This document shows positions 1 to 6,517 of a DNA stretch of 17,008 nt, piece after piece. The position numbers were made by a program, and so were the translations under genes. Source of the DNA: an uncultured Oribacterium sp. (lineage in GTDB: Bacteria > Bacillota > Clostridia > Lachnospirales > Lachnospiraceae). Position 1 is the first letter of the stretch, and the number at the start of each line of letters is the position of its first letter. Location: contig CABTMH010000028.1 in the NCBI GenBank assembly GCA_902485915.1, positions 1 to 17,008 of the forward strand, written 5' to 3'. The notes beneath the pieces are model-generated. The model was given only the letters and a program-made list of their open reading frames with translations, ran no database searches and was not told the DNA's origin.

Positions 1-2
1 AA

Positions 3-593
3 CGCCTTCGGACCTTTACGGTGCCGGAGCTATGTGATGGACTTCCGCTCTACCATGTCATGGATCATGAAATCAAACCGCGTGTAGGCAGTACCCACAT
101 CGTCGGGACCGCCGTCACGGTCGACGTGCCATCCGGGGAGGGTGGCATCGTCGCCGATGCGATTCTCGCGCTGAAGCCGGGGGACATCCTGGTGGTTTCA
201 GGAAAGGGAAACTGTGAATGCTCCTACTGGGGAGATCATCGCTCCCTCTGCGCGAAGATGATGGGCGCAGAGGGGGTCATCGTAGATGGCGCATTCCGTG
301 ATATCGAGGGCTGTGAAAATGTAGGCTTCCCGATCTTTGCGAAGGGGCTGACCTGCGGTACGGCGCAGAAATCCGGCGTCGGTGCCATCAATGTGCCGGT
401 GGCCTGTGGCAATCAGGTGGTGATGCCTGGAGACATCATCTGTGCAGACCGAAATGGTGTACTCGTGATGCGCCCGGAGGAAGCACTGGAGGCGATGGCG
501 AAATCGCTGGATAAGAAGCAGCGGCAGGAGGCCACCGTGCGGGAAATGATTGAAACCGGAAAGGTTATGGCGAAGATCAAAAAGAGTGTATAA
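3..593 (+). CDS. RraA / HMG-aldolase family protein (5'-partial); possible oxaloacetate decarboxylase
   Basis: The gene enters from the left edge. The frame is open back to base 3, reading RLRTFTVPELCDGLP, which resembles the N-terminal helix of RraA-like proteins. The first in-frame GTG (21) is therefore probably internal and the true start lies outside the window. About 196 residues are visible. Family marks are the small-residue core GAEGVIVDGAFRD with the Arg-Asp pair at 296-301 and the late ADRNGVLVM block. Related proteins are divalent-metal 4-hydroxy-4-methyl-2-oxoglutarate aldolases that also decarboxylate oxaloacetate; others are RNase E inhibitors. Next to a citrate lyase locus, oxaloacetate decarboxylation to pyruvate is the attractive role, but this is inference. 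The residue after RDIE is Gly where catalytic members often have an acid, so activity is not assured. An AEC carrier follows after 169 bp and is probably co-transcribed. Confidence 0.8.
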   Translation, partial: RLRTFTVPELCDGLPLYHVMDHEIKPRVGSTHIVGTAVTVDVPSGEGGIVADAILALKPGDILVVSGKGNCECSYWGDHRSLCAKMMGAEGVIVDGAFRDIEGCENVGFPIFAKGLTCGTAQKSGVGAINVPVACGNQVVMPGDIICADRNGVLVMRPEEALEAMAKSLDKKQRQEATVREMIETGKVMAKIKKSV

Positions 594-656
594 GCAGTCT
601 GCATGACTTCGATATGGAATAGCGATTATCTATCGATGAAAAGTCGGTGTATACTG

Positions 657-727
657 GAGGGACAGCCCCTTGTGCCGGAACGAACCAGGCAGCTTCTTAA
701 AACGGGCGCAGCTCATGAGGGACAGCC
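657..727. repeat. Pair of 11-nt direct repeats in the gap before the carrier gene
   Basis: GAGGGACAGCC occurs at 657-667 and 717-727, exactly 60 bp apart, in the 169-bp gap between the RraA-family gene and the AEC gene. A TATACT at 650-655 could be a -10 box but lacks a convincing -35. I see no terminator in this gap, which fits read-through from the upstream gene. The repeats could be binding sites or chance. Confidence 0.3.
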
Positions 728-762
728 TTCGGGGCATGACGTGAAAGGATATAGAGAATTCT

Positions 763-1707
763 ATGGAAAATCTGATCTTCAGTCTCAATGCGACGATGCC
801 GATCTTTCTTATGATGGTGCTGGGCTATGCTCTGCATCAGATCGGCTGGCTCGATACGGATTTTGCTGGTAAGTTAAACAAGTTTGTATTTCTGATACCA
901 CTGCCGGTGAACCTGTTTGTGCAGGTATCGGGACTCGATATTCGAGCGGCCTGGGATACGACGTTTGTGGTGTTCTGCTTTGTGGCGACGCTTCTAAGCG
1001 TCGGCATCGCGGCCCTCGGTTCGCTGCTGATCCATAATCATGCGGAACGTGGTGAGTTCGTTCAGGCAGCATACCGCTCAAGTGCATCTCTGCTTGGCGT
1101 AGCCTTCATCGAAAACATCTATGGCACTGCTGGCATGGCACCGCTTATGATCATCGGTGCGGTACCGCTCTATAACGTGATGGCGGTCGTGGCGCTCAGC
1201 CTGACCGATCCGGAGAATACGGGACTCGATAAGAAGACGCTCTCGAAGACCGTTCGTGGTATCGTGACGAATCCGATCATCATCGGCATTCTGGTCGGCC
1301 TTCTCTGGTCACTTCTCCGTATCCCACAGCCGAAGGTTCTGATGACGACCTGCTCGAAGGTGGGCGCACTCGGAACACCGCTCGGACTGATGGCGATGGG
1401 CGCAATGTTTGATTTTAAGAAGGCATCTGGAAAGCTGGGGCCGTCTCTCGGTGCGGCGTTTCTGAAACTGATCGGTTTTAATATGGTCTTCCTGCCGATG
1501 GCGATCGCACTCGGATTCAGGGAAGAGAAGCTGATCGCGATTCTCGTGATGCTCGGCTCAGCTACGACCGTAAGCTGTTATGTGATGGCACGGAATATGC
1601 ACCATGAGGGAACATTGACCTCGTCGGTGGTGATGCTGACGACGCTCTTCAGCGCCTTTTCACTGACGTTTTGGTTATGGCTTGTAAAGACGATGGGGCT
1701 TATCTGA
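763..1707 (+). CDS. AEC-family transporter (auxin efflux carrier / malonate-malate carrier type)
   Basis: This is a 314-residue integral membrane protein, the usual length for the AEC (auxin efflux carrier) family. It opens with a hydrophobic helix around residues 10-28 and the family-like segment LNKFVFLIPLPVNLFVQVSG (about 39-58). Several more hydrophobic stretches follow, and a short Gly/Pro-rich break near the middle, TNPIIIGILVGLL, is typical of these two-repeat carriers. Bacterial members include the malonate carrier MdcF and the malate carrier MleP, so an organic acid is the likely cargo; the exact substrate and direction cannot be read. The ribosome site is weak (AAAGGA at 744-749 is far from the ATG; AGAGAA at 753-758 is nearer), which suggests coupling to the upstream gene or modest expression. 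A terminator follows directly. It may supply the pathway encoded further right. Confidence 0.82.
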   Translation: MENLIFSLNATMPIFLMMVLGYALHQIGWLDTDFAGKLNKFVFLIPLPVNLFVQVSGLDIRAAWDTTFVVFCFVATLLSVGIAALGSLLIHNHAERGEFVQAAYRSSASLLGVAFIENIYGTAGMAPLMIIGAVPLYNVMAVVALSLTDPENTGLDKKTLSKTVRGIVTNPIIIGILVGLLWSLLRIPQPKVLMTTCSKVGALGTPLGLMAMGAMFDFKKASGKLGPSLGAAFLKLIGFNMVFLPMAIALGFREEKLIAILVMLGSATTVSCYVMARNMHHEGTLTSSVVMLTTLFSAFSLTFWLWLVKTMGLI

Positions 1708-1710
1708 TGT

Positions 1711-1780
1711 AAAAACCTGAGAGATGGTTACAGGCGGCATGCATATAACGTGCTGCTTATGACCATCCCTCGGTTTTTTT
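1711..1780 (+). terminator. Rho-independent terminator after the AEC gene
   Basis: A long imperfect hairpin begins four bases after the stop codon. The arms ACC-GAG-GATGGT and ACCATC-CTC-GGT (with one mismatch and one bulge) enclose an inner stem, GCGGCAT against GTGCTGC with wobbles. A run of seven T follows at 1774-1780. It separates the left unit from LysR-1. Confidence 0.8.
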
Positions 1781-1822
1781 GATGAAGAACAAGAAGGTAG
1801 AGAGGCGTGCTCTTTATAGATG

Positions 1823-1856
1823 TTTTCTATGAAAAATGTCATTTCTGATATATAAT
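1823..1856 (+). promoter_or_regulatory. LysR-1 promoter with a T-N11-A dyad (likely autoregulatory site)
   Basis: A TATAAT -10 box lies at 1851-1856. Upstream, TTTTCTATGAAAA at 1823-1835 is a dyad (TTTTC-tat-GAAAA) with exactly the T-N11-A geometry of LysR-type binding boxes, sitting where the -35 box should be. No good -35 hexamer is visible. The layout suits negative autoregulation, the common behaviour of LysR genes. This is inferred from position and symmetry only. Confidence 0.55.
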
Positions 1857-1888
1857 AGACTTTGATATTTTTCTGACGGAGGCGGAGC

Positions 1889-2860
1889 ATGGATTTCAGA
1901 GAGCTTAACTATATCATCGCGGTAGCGGATCATCATAGTGTGACGGAGGCGGCGAAGAAGCTGTATGTTTCCCAGCCGTCGTTAAGCTATATCATTTCGA
2001 AGGTGGAAGAAGACCTCGGCGTGAAGCTGTTTGACCGGAAGACGAATCCGATTTCTCTGACCTATGCAGGTGAGCGGTATGTGAAAACGGCACGGGAAAT
2101 TTTACTTCTGAAGGATAATCTTCGGAGAGAACTGAGCGATATCGGCCACGGACAGAAGGGGCGCATCAACATTGGCATCCCGACAGAGCGCGCGGGTTAT
2201 ATGCTGCCGAAGGTCATCGGCCCATTCCGGGCGCAGTTTCCGAATATCGAAATCCATCTCCAGGAATCGAAGTCGGAGGAGATCATCACGAATCTCATGA
2301 ATGATAAGATCGCCTTCTGTGTGCTGCCGGGTGGTACGGACCATCTGCCGGTCGGCGTGAAGACCGAATACATCTACACGGAGCGTCTTTATCTCGTCGC
2401 GGGGAAGGATATGATTTCTGAAGAGATGCTGGTTTCAGGCGCGTCATGGGAGCCGGCGGAAGAGAACGAGCGATCACTCGAGCAGCTTCCGGAAGTGGAT
2501 ATCCTTAAGCTGAAAGACCTTCCGTTTATCATCATGAAACGCGGGCAGTATATCCGCCGGAAGGTGGATGAGATTTTTCGGCGTTTCGATTTTATGCCGA
2601 AGGAAATCATGGAGGTGTCGAGCTGTATTTCCGCGACGCAGCTTGCGGCCTCTGGTCTCGGTGTGACCATCGTACCGGAGCGGGCGATCGTGCCTTTCCG
2701 AAATCCGAATTTTAAGGTTTATAAGTACAGTCCGATGCCGGACGCCTGGGAGGTCAATGCTGTTTATAAGGAAAATGTCTACCTCGGTGAGGCGGAGCGC
2801 GGCCTCATCCGAACGATGCAGCAGGTGTTTGAAGCAGAAGGCGGTAAAAACAACGGATAG
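1889..2860 (+). CDS. LysR-type transcriptional regulator (LysR-1)
   Basis: This 323-residue protein has LysR-family length. The N-terminal winged helix-turn-helix (about 1-60) is clear: ELNYIIAVADHHSVTEAAKK followed by LYVSQPSLSYIISKVEEDLG and LFDR. The periplasmic-binding-like effector domain starts near residue 90 (GRINIGIPTERAGYMLPKVI). GGAGG at 1878-1882, six bases before the ATG, fixes the start. It lies 145 bp upstream of hydratase-1 in the same direction, so it probably regulates that gene, its own promoter, or both, in response to a small organic acid. One oddity is an acidic insertion in the effector domain around residues 180-206 (SGASWEPAEENERSLEQL). The family call is secure; the effector and targets are inferred. 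Confidence 0.92.
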   Translation: MDFRELNYIIAVADHHSVTEAAKKLYVSQPSLSYIISKVEEDLGVKLFDRKTNPISLTYAGERYVKTAREILLLKDNLRRELSDIGHGQKGRINIGIPTERAGYMLPKVIGPFRAQFPNIEIHLQESKSEEIITNLMNDKIAFCVLPGGTDHLPVGVKTEYIYTERLYLVAGKDMISEEMLVSGASWEPAEENERSLEQLPEVDILKLKDLPFIIMKRGQYIRRKVDEIFRRFDFMPKEIMEVSSCISATQLAASGLGVTIVPERAIVPFRNPNFKVYKYSPMPDAWEVNAVYKENVYLGEAERGLIRTMQQVFEAEGGKNNG

Positions 2861-2895
2861 AAAAAGCTGTATAAAAAATATATAAATCAATATAT

Positions 2896-2925
2896 TTTAC
2901 TTATGGGAAGAAGCACCCGTATAAT
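2896..2925 (+). promoter_or_regulatory. Putative promoter of hydratase-1
   Basis: TATAAT at 2920-2925 is a perfect -10 box. TTTACT at 2896-2901 (18-bp spacing) or TTACTT one base later (17 bp) is a partial -35. The DNA before it is very AT-rich. The -10 box falls inside the loop of the inverted repeat at 2912-2946, so the promoter and that repeat overlap. Confidence 0.5.
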
Positions 2926-2952
2926 CAGAAGCATGAACAGGGTGCTCTTTTT
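2912..2952 (+). terminator. Inverted repeat plus T-run: LysR-1 terminator or hydratase-1 operator
   Basis: AGCACCC (2912-2918) and GGGTGCT (2940-2946) form a perfect 7-bp stem followed by C and five T (2948-2952), as in an intrinsic terminator. The loop is unusually long (21 nt) and contains the TATAAT of the next gene. It may end LysR-1 transcription. As DNA, the same dyad flanks the -10 box and could be an operator. Confidence 0.5.
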
Positions 2953-2956
2953 ATGC

Positions 2957-2987
2957 CGAATCAAGCGATTCGAGCAGGCACCGAATC
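2957..2987 (+). promoter_or_regulatory. Hydratase-1 leader hairpin with alternative pairing
   Basis: CGAATC (2957-2962) pairs perfectly with GATTCG (2967-2972) across a 4-nt loop. A second CGAATC at 2982-2987 can pair with the same GATTCG, so two mutually exclusive hairpins are possible just before the AAAGGAG ribosome site (2994-3000). A role in translation control, or as a protein site, is speculative. Confidence 0.35.
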
Positions 2988-3005
2988 TGTAAAAAAGGAG
3001 AAAAT

Positions 3006-5330
3006 ATGGTTGCTTTATTTGATCACGGCGTCATCCTGGATGCAGAAGGGTGCGCGTCCGATGTAAGTGTGGCGTCTGCCCAGGCAGTCGAGGCTGGTCG
3101 TCAGAAAACCATGTCGTATCATATTCTGGAGTCGCACAATCACAGTGGCGACATGCAGCATCTTCAACTGAAGTTTGACTGTATGGTGTCTCCGGACAAC
3201 AATTATGTCAATATCCTGCAGACAGCGCGTGCATCCGGACTTACGAAGTTCCCGATGCCGTATGTACTGTCAAATTGCCATAACACACTCTGTGCTGTCG
3301 GTGGTACGATCCTCGAGGATGATCATGCCTTCGGTCTGTCAAACGCTGAAAAGTATGGCGGCATCTTCGTTCCGCCTTACCGGGGCGTTCTTCATCAGTA
3401 TATGCGGGAGAAGATGGCGGGCTGTGGAAAGATGATTCTCGGATCAGATTCCCATACGCGTTACGGGGCGCTGGGAACCATGGGGATCGGTGAAGGCGGT
3501 GGAGAGCTTGTAAAGCAGCTGGTAGGGCATACCTATGACCTCGCCTATCCGAAGATCATCGGTATCCGGCTGAGCGGACGTCCGAAACCGGGCGTCGGTC
3601 CGATGGATGTAGCACTTGCGCTGATTTCGAAGACATTTGCCAGTGGGTTTAATAAGAACTGTGTGCTGGAGTTTTTCGGGCCGGGTATCGAAAATCTTTC
3701 GATGGAGTATCGTATGGGCATCGATGTTATGACTACGGAGTCGGCAGCGCTCAGCTCGATCTGGTGCACGGATGAGAAGACCGAGGAGTATCTCGCTGAG
3801 CATGGACGTGCGCGTGACTATGATAAGCTGGCACCGGAGACAGGGGCATACTATGATCGCTACATCGAAATCGATATGGATACGGTAGAGTCGATGATCG
3901 CACTTCCGTTCCATCCGAGTCATGCGATGCCGATTCGTGAATTTAAAGAGCACATGGAAGAAGTGCTTCATGAAGTCGAAGTGGAAGGAAATAAGATCAA
4001 GGGAGAGCATGGCGAACCGTTCAGCATCATGCACCACCTGCGTGAGGGTGCCTTCTATCCAGATCAGGCACTGGTATCCGGCTGTGCGGGCGGGCTTTTC
4101 GAAAATATCGTGGCCGTGGCGGATATTCTTCGTGCACCACTTGATGCAGATGAGAAGTCTGCTGGCACACATGAGATCTATGGCATTCCGGGGGATGGAG
4201 TGAGTCTTCATGTGAATCCGGCATCCCTTCCGGTGATGGAGGACCTGATGCGGCAGGGCATCGGAGCGGAGCTTGCGATCGCGGGCGTCACCATGCGCCC
4301 GTGCATCTGTGGGCCATGCTTTGGCGTGACGGATACGCCGGCAAACAACCAGCTGAGCATCCGGCATGTGACGCGAAACTACTCGACACGTGAGGGATCG
4401 AAACCAGGCCAGGGACAGATGGCTGCGGTATGCCTGATGGACGCACGTTCCATCGCAGCGACGGTTCGAAACGGAGGTCGTCTGACGGCAGCAACGGAGC
4501 TTACGGATGTTACGTATCGTGTGCTGAAACATCACTTTAACGAGAAAATCTATGAGAATCAGGTGGCTGATTATACTGGTTACGAAAACCCAGGCGTCGA
4601 GCTTGTGAAGGGGCCGAATATCGCGGACTGGCCGGAGATGGCACCGCTGAAGGAAAATATCCTTCTGAAAGTAGCAGGCTCCTATCATGGCTCGGTCACC
4701 ACGGATGAACTGGTGCCGTCCGGTGAGGCCAGCTCCTATCGTTCGAATCCGGAAAAGATTTCCGGTTTCACGATGATTTCACGTGATCCGCACTATGTAG
4801 CGAACGCGAAAGCGATTCGTGCGATCGAGGCACAGCCGAATCTGGAGAGAGGGCTGCGGACATCGCAGGAGGCAGCGGATCCAGACGGTGTGACCTTCGG
4901 CTCACTTATGGTATCCGACCAGATCGGCGATGGTTCCAGTCGAGAGCAGGCCGCCTCCTGTCAGAAGGTGCTCGGTGGCTTCGCAAACCTCGCAAACGAA
5001 TACGCTACGAAACGTTACCGCTCGAATCTCATCAACTGGGGACTGCTGCCGCTTCGTACAGAGGAAAGACTGGACCTTCCGCTTGGGACCTGTGTTTATA
5101 TCGAAGGCATTCGCACACTCCTGGAGAGCGGTGGTACAGAGCTCCTGCTCTACGCGCTCGACGATCAGGTAAAGCTTGAGAGCGAGGAAGACGTCCGCAT
5201 GCTTCGGCCGGCGGACCTGAAACGGCATACCGTGCGGACGATGCATGCAACACTGGACAGTCTGACGGAAGAAGAGCGGGCGATCCTGATGAGCGGATGT
5301 CTGATCAATCATTATCGCGACGATCACTGA
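3006..5330 (+). CDS. Aconitase-superfamily hydratase 1 (YbhJ-like)
   Basis: This 774-residue protein has aconitase length and domain order and probably carries a [4Fe-4S] cluster. Residues matching the aconitase active site, aligned by eye, are DSHT at 148-151, Glu245 (MTTESAALSSIW), cluster cysteines Cys360 (SGCAGG), Cys435 and Cys438 (CGPC), Arg457 and Arg462 (TRNYSTREG), Arg579 (SSYRSNPEKIS in the swivelling domain) and S644-S645-R646 (GDGSSREQA). Where aconitase has Asp-His (D100-H101) this protein reads Cys91-His92, so it is probably not a plain TCA aconitase. It resembles the poorly characterised YbhJ-type hydratases. The expected reaction is reversible hydration/dehydration of a tri- or dicarboxylate in the cytoplasm. 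AAAGGAG at 2994-3000 supports the ATG. It follows LysR-1 and overlaps the 3' end of minus-strand LysR-2 by 26 bp. Substrate unknown; (trans-)aconitate is my leading guess. Confidence 0.88.
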   Translation: MVALFDHGVILDAEGCASDVSVASAQAVEAGRQKTMSYHILESHNHSGDMQHLQLKFDCMVSPDNNYVNILQTARASGLTKFPMPYVLSNCHNTLCAVGGTILEDDHAFGLSNAEKYGGIFVPPYRGVLHQYMREKMAGCGKMILGSDSHTRYGALGTMGIGEGGGELVKQLVGHTYDLAYPKIIGIRLSGRPKPGVGPMDVALALISKTFASGFNKNCVLEFFGPGIENLSMEYRMGIDVMTTESAALSSIWCTDEKTEEYLAEHGRARDYDKLAPETGAYYDRYIEIDMDTVESMIALPFHPSHAMPIREFKEHMEEVLHEVEVEGNKIKGEHGEPFSIMHHLREGAFYPDQALVSGCAGGLFENIVAVADILRAPLDADEKSAGTHEIYGIPGDGVSLHVNPASLPVMEDLMRQGIGAELAIAGVTMRPCICGPCFGVTDTPANNQLSIRHVTRNYSTREGSKPGQGQMAAVCLMDARSIAATVRNGGRLTAATELTDVTYRVLKHHFNEKIYENQVADYTGYENPGVELVKGPNIADWPEMAPLKENILLKVAGSYHGSVTTDELVPSGEASSYRSNPEKISGFTMISRDPHYVANAKAIRAIEAQPNLERGLRTSQEAADPDGVTFGSLMVSDQIGDGSSREQAASCQKVLGGFANLANEYATKRYRSNLINWGLLPLRTEERLDLPLGTCVYIEGIRTLLESGGTELLLYALDDQVKLESEEDVRMLRPADLKRHTVRTMHATLDSLTEEERAILMSGCLINHYRDDH

Positions 5331-6240
5331 GAATTTCGTGAATCACATCCCGAAGAGCGAGGGTTGCTTTGCTATGGTAGCGTCCCGGTGACAGCGCTGT
5401 CGAGATTTCGATGGCGCTGCCATCCTTTCCGAGTGAAAGGAATTCCGCATTTCGAAAGTAGTGGCGGGAACTGTAGTAGGTGAAGGCCAGTCCCTGGCCA
5501 CCTGCACCCATCGAGGAGGCGAGGAGAACCGACATGTTGTCGTTGTACGTGATCGGTGTAAGCCCGTTTTTCAGAAAGATGCGACGAGCGTACTGTCCCA
5601 GCATCGTATCCGTACCACAGAGATTAAATTCATAGTTTATCGCATCCTGAAGATCGACATACATCGGTATACGAGAGTTGCCGCTGTGGCGTCGATTTTT
5701 TCTGACCTTTTTCATGATCGGATGTGTCGTGCTGGTGATCAGACAGATTTCATCCGTCATCAGGTAGTCTGATTTGATGCGACTATGCCTGTCCGGTGTC
5801 GCCAGCAGTGCGAGATCGAGATCGCCATTCAGAAGCAACTGCTCGAGCATACGGGTCCGTCCGTCGACGACCTTCACATGTATGTTTGGGCACTTCATGT
5901 GAAAGGCATTCAGTACCGGCGGGAGCATATAGGAACCGCGAAAGGTGTTGATGCCGAGAAGAACGCTGCCGCTTTTCAGATTTGCGGTGTCCTGCATCTC
6001 GTCCTGTACACGTTTGTACTCTGCCGTTGTTTTATATGCATAAGAAAGAAGAAGCTCACCGGCTTCGGTCGGACGCACACCGTTTGCGGTGCGGACGAAC
6101 AGGCGGTAGCCGAGCTCACGCTCATAATTCGTAAGAAACTGTGACAGACTCGACTGCGCCATATAGAGACGTTCGGCTGCGCGCGAAATGCTCTTTTCCT
6201 CATGTATAGCGATTAAGAACTGGAGATCCTTTAATTCCAT
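5305..6240 (-). CDS. LysR-type transcriptional regulator (LysR-2)
   Basis: This 311-residue LysR-family protein starts with a winged helix-turn-helix: DLQFLIAIHEEKSISRAAER then LYMAQSSLSQFLTNYERELG and LFVR. The effector domain begins near residue 90 (GSVLLGINTFRGSYMLPPVL). A GTG two codons earlier (6246) is possible, but the ATG at 6240 has AGAGG five bases upstream and is preferred. It diverges from hydratase-2 across 277 bp containing clear inverted and direct repeats, the classic arrangement for a LysR regulator activating its divergent neighbour. Its C-terminus overlaps that of hydratase-1 tail to tail. A basic patch (KKVRKNRRHSGNSR, about 187-200) interrupts the effector domain and is unusual. 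Hydratase-2, and possibly citDEF, are the likely targets. Confidence 0.92.
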   Translation of the reverse strand: MELKDLQFLIAIHEEKSISRAAERLYMAQSSLSQFLTNYERELGYRLFVRTANGVRPTEAGELLLSYAYKTTAEYKRVQDEMQDTANLKSGSVLLGINTFRGSYMLPPVLNAFHMKCPNIHVKVVDGRTRMLEQLLLNGDLDLALLATPDRHSRIKSDYLMTDEICLITSTTHPIMKKVRKNRRHSGNSRIPMYVDLQDAINYEFNLCGTDTMLGQYARRIFLKNGLTPITYNDNMSVLLASSMGAGGQGLAFTYYSSRHYFRNAEFLSLGKDGSAIEISTALSPGRYHSKATLALRDVIHEILSDRRDND

Positions 6241-6292
6241 ATGCACCTCTGATTTTGATAATCATTCTTACTTATTCTGAAAAACCTTGAGA

Positions 6293-6398
6293 ATACGTTA
6301 TATATCGATTTTTCCGATATCTAGTATAACAAAATATCGGATTCTGCGATAGCTTTATATACGTTATTATTTCCATAACAGAATCATAGATTTATAAA
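6293..6398. promoter_or_regulatory. Divergent LysR-2 / hydratase-2 control region
   Basis: A perfect 8-bp inverted repeat, TCCGATAT (6313-6320) and ATATCGGA (6334-6341), has a 13-bp spacer. A 9-bp direct repeat, ATACGTTAT, flanks it at 6293-6301 and 6359-6367. A likely -10 box for hydratase-2 is TATAAA at 6393-6398, with no good -35, as expected for an activator-dependent promoter. With transcription starting near 6405, the dyad is centred near -78 and the second direct repeat lies near -46 to -38. That matches the recognition-site and activation-site layout of LysR-regulated promoters. The match is by geometry only. Confidence 0.6.
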
Positions 6399-6406
6399 AG
6401 ATGATC

Positions 6407-6495
6407 GTTCAGTCAGGGGCCACCGCACATGCCTGATCAGTACACGAGTGAACAGTAACTCTGGTGCAGCTGTCGGAGGCATCCTTTGACTGAAC
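6407..6495 (+). ncRNA. Structured 5' leader of hydratase-2 (candidate cis-regulatory RNA)
   Basis: GTTCAGTCAGGGG (6407-6419) pairs with CCTTTGACTGAAC (6483-6495) in a continuous 13-bp stem with two G-U pairs. A second stem, ATGCCT (6429-6434) with AGGCAT (6477-6482), stacks directly on it; on the 5' side a 9-nt bulge (6420-6428) intervenes. CACC in that bulge (6421-6424) can pair with GGTG at 6463-6466 in the internal loop, a possible pseudoknot. The loop also holds the 30-nt repeated element. The ribosome site (AAGGAGG, 6506-6512) is left free in this fold and no T-run follows, so any control mechanism is not evident. I do not recognise a known riboswitch class. Confidence 0.45.
6430..6459 (+). 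repeat. 30-nt repeated element, copy 1
   Basis: It begins TGCCTGATCAGTACAC and ends GAACAGTAAC. It matches 14892-14921 at 28 of 30 positions; the differences are G/A at 6446 and T/C at 6449. It contains the perfect 8-bp palindrome CTGATCAG. Neither flank continues the match, so the unit is sharply bounded. Confidence 0.75.
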
Positions 6496-6517
6496 CGCTA
6501 AAACGAAGGAGGTATAT

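Noticed and set aside
603..872. 89-residue plus-strand frame between the RraA-family gene and the AEC gene
   Set aside because: It overlaps the AEC coding region in another frame, has no ribosome site and no recognisable features.
2893..2901. Shared TATTTTACT before hydratase-1 (2893) and before citD (8925) as a common operator
   Set aside because: Nine AT-rich bases in AT-rich DNA are easily coincidental, with no dyad symmetry or consistent position relative to a start site.
3444..4688. 414-residue minus-strand open frame inside hydratase-1
   Set aside because: It lies opposite conserved aconitase motifs and its Cys/His/Arg-rich translation looks like antisense of a real gene.
6430..6459. 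Start of a CRISPR array or integrase attachment site at the 30-nt repeat
   Set aside because: Only two copies lie 8.4 kb apart, without regular spacers, cas genes, integrase or tRNA; both neighbourhoods are ordinary intergenic DNA.
6430..6459. Hammerhead ribozyme core in CTGATCAG...GAAC
   Set aside because: The required CUGAUGA and GAAA core strings and the three-helix arrangement are absent.
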